Assembly: GCF_029892095.1 (NCBI RefSeq) | Contig: NZ_JARZAE010000004.1 | Span: 2,294,001-2,358,000, forward strand | Reading direction: 5' to 3' | DNA length: 64,000 bases | Source: Kitasatospora sp. MAP12-44 | Lineage (GTDB): Bacteria; Actinomycetota; Actinomycetes; Streptomycetales; Streptomycetaceae | Part shown: one piece after another, positions 62,613 to 64,000 of the stretch | Layout: every line of letters begins with the position of its first letter | Position numbering within the stretch: position 1 is the stretch's first letter | The notes under the pieces: model-generated | Databases searched by the model: none | What the model saw: only the letters and a program-made list of their open reading frames with translations | What the model was told of the DNA's origin: nothing | Made by a program: the position numbers and the translations under genes

Positions 62613-63238
62613 CGCGCTGCTCCTGCGCTCGCGGACGGGGTGGGCGACGGGGAGACCGGGTCCACCCGCAGGCTGCCCTCGCCGGTGGAGGCGGGGCCGG
62701 TCGAAGCGGGATCGGGCACCGGCGGGGCGGCGGCCGGCGGGGCCGCGGCGCTCTGCGCGGGCTGGGCGGTCGGCGGCCACAGGTCGGCCCCGGTGCGCTT
62801 GACCGGCGGGCTGTCCGCGGCCTGGCCGGGCGAGCCGAGCACCTTGCCGTCGTCCTGCAGGAAGGCCGGGTCGCCGCCGGGGACCATGCCCAGCTGGCGG
62901 GCGTTGCGCTCCAGTGCGTCCGGCGCCGAGTTCTGGCCGATCTGCTGCTGCAGCATCTGCTGCTGGTCGGTCAGCTGGGTGGTCTGCTTCTGCAGCTTCG
63001 TCAGCTCGAACGAACCCTCGTTCAGCGCGGTGTTGAGCGCCAGCAGGCCGAGCAGGCCGAGCGAGAGCAGCAGCACCACCAGGATCGCGAACGGCGCCCG
63101 CCCCCGGCCGCCGCCCTTGGGGCGCCCCGGCCGCACGGTGATCCGGGCCCGGCCCAGCTGCCCGGGCAGCAGCCTGCCCTTCTGGATGCCATCGCTGGCG
63201 GCCGGCACCGGCACTGCGCTCTCCCTCGTCCTCGACAC
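62609..63238 (-). CDS. ftsL: FtsL-like divisome protein
   Basis: 209 residues. A basic cytoplasmic part, one membrane helix (APFAILVVLLLSLGLLGLLALNTAL) and a coiled coil (SFELTKLQKQTTQLTDQQQMLQQQIGQ) give the FtsL layout, with RNARQLGMVPGGDPAF behind it. A long Pro/Ala/Ser-rich outer tail (~140-209) is unusual for the family. GTG 63238 is the start. It lies between rsmH (19 bp) and ftsI, the standard place. Confidence 0.9.
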   Translation of the reverse strand: MSRTRESAVPVPAASDGIQKGRLLPGQLGRARITVRPGRPKGGGRGRAPFAILVVLLLSLGLLGLLALNTALNEGSFELTKLQKQTTQLTDQQQMLQQQIGQNSAPDALERNARQLGMVPGGDPAFLQDDGKVLGSPGQAADSPPVKRTGADLWPPTAQPAQSAAAPPAAAPPVPDPASTGPASTGEGSLRVDPVSPSPTPSASAGAAR

Positions 63239-63257
63239 TCCTCGCCCCCCGTCCGGA

Positions 63258-64000
63258 TCAGCCCCGACGGCTCGTGCCCCCCGCGTTCGCCGGGGTCGGC
63301 CTGATCCTCTCCGCCACCCGCAGCCGTACGGGAGCGGCGCGCCGGTTCTCCTCGATCTCCTGCTCGGTGGCGAGTTCGGCCCCGCGGGTGAGCAGCTTCA
63401 GCCAGGGCTGGTGCTCCTCGGGGATGACCGGCAGCCCGGGCGGGGCGGTGTTGGCGGCGGCCGCCGCGAAGTACTGCTTCACCAGGCGGTCCTCCAGCGA
63501 CTGGTACGACATCACCGCGATCCGGCCGCCCACCGCGAGCGCGCCCAGCGCGCCCGGGATGGCCCGGTCCAGCACCTCCAGCTCGCCGTTGACCTCGATC
63601 CGCAGCGCCTGGAAGGTCCGCTTGGCCGGGTTGCCGCCGGTGCGCCGGGTGGCCGCCGGGATGGCGTTGCGCACCAACTCCACCAGACGCGCGCTGTTGG
63701 TGAACGGTTCCTTGGCGCGCTCGCGCAGGATGACAGAGGCGATCTTGCCGGCGAAGCGCTCCTCGCCGTAGACCTTGAGGATCCGGGCGAGGTCGCCGTG
63801 GCTGTAGGTGTTGAGCACCTCGGCGGCGCTCAGGCCGCGGGTCTGGTCCATCCGCATGTCCAGCGGCGCGTCCTGGGCGTAGGCGAAACCGCGCTCGGCC
63901 TCGTCCAGCTGCATGGAGGAGACGCCGAGGTCGAAGAGGATGCCCTGCACCTCGGGGATGCCGAGGTCGTCGAGCACCTCGGGGATCTCGTCGTAGACCG
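63258..64000 (-). CDS. rsmH: 16S rRNA (cytosine1402-N4)-methyltransferase, partial (N-terminus beyond right edge)
   Basis: At least 247 of ~315 residues are present; the frame is open to base 64000. It methylates C1402 of 16S rRNA. Seen: [82 protein letters not shown] and [15 protein letters not shown]. The S-adenosylmethionine-binding N-terminus lies outside. It heads the dcw cluster of this window. Confidence 0.96.
   Translation of the reverse strand, partial: VYDEIPEVLDDLGIPEVQGILFDLGVSSMQLDEAERGFAYAQDAPLDMRMDQTRGLSAAEVLNTYSHGDLARILKVYGEERFAGKIASVILRERAKEPFTNSARLVELVRNAIPAATRRTGGNPAKRTFQALRIEVNGELEVLDRAIPGALGALAVGGRIAVMSYQSLEDRLVKQYFAAAAANTAPPGLPVIPEEHQPWLKLLTRGAELATEQEIEENRRAAPVRLRVAERIRPTPANAGGTSRRG

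Overview
The window is chromosomal DNA from a high-GC actinomycete, almost certainly a member of the Streptomycetaceae (Streptomyces or a close relative such as Kitasatospora). The evidence is the very high GC3, the his operon order hisD-hisC-hisB-hisH-priA-ridA-hisF, a dcw cluster ending in sepF-yggT-divIVA with a glutamine/glycine-rich DivIVA, many ATGA/GTGA translationally coupled gene pairs, and several apparently leaderless genes.

Layout. 1-1.6 kb: trpE (cut by the left edge) behind hisI. 1.7-9.6 kb: an accessory stretch with a membrane-anchored secreted protein, a TIGR03085-type protein, a small secreted protein, a Ser/Thr kinase with a degenerate lytic-transglycosylase-like outer domain coupled to an FHA protein, and a PadR-ABC-FtsX efflux operon. 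9.6-10.9 kb: an unusual tRNA-Ser-like RNA gene that has no anticodon loop, a Phd/PIN toxin-antitoxin pair, and a DUF2087 protein. 10.9-16.8 kb: the histidine operon, including a RidA protein and an unlisted 49-residue membrane protein. 16.9-27.6 kb: a mixed region with a beta-helix membrane protein, LON-domain protein, YbaK, DUF2567, an ABC-2 exporter, an NYN nuclease, asd, a DapA-like aldolase with a divergent LysR regulator, and an RDD protein. 27.6-29.4 kb: a TnpB element lacking tnpA. Its predicted guide-RNA flank is a 52-bp fragment of dnaE, and it is followed by a broken small gene. 29.4-33 kb: dnaE itself. 33-42.7 kb: membrane and transport genes, including a serine hydrolase-ABC ATPase fusion, then rluD, lspA and a DksA-type protein. 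42.9-46.4 kb: a T-box leader and a type 2 ileS. 46.5-64 kb: divIVA-yggT-sepF-yggS-ftsZ-ftsQ-murG-ftsW-murD-mraY-murF-murE-ftsI-ftsL-rsmH, all on the minus strand. rsmH is cut by the right edge.

The genes of 47-64 kb work together. RsmH heads the transcript, MurE, MurF, MraY, MurD and MurG build lipid II, FtsW and FtsI polymerise it at the septum, and FtsQ, FtsL, FtsZ, SepF and DivIVA organise the division and polar growth machinery.

Two observations stand out. First, the sequence directly outside the TnpB right end matches the neighbouring dnaE gene, 17 of 18 bases over the expected guide, with a synonymous seed mismatch in the resident dnaE. Second, there is a class II tRNA-like gene (9666-9760) with acceptor (one mismatch), D, variable and T arms, whose anticodon arm is instead an 8-bp hairpin closed by a UUCG tetraloop. 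Folding, alignment and start choices were done by eye; no database search was possible.
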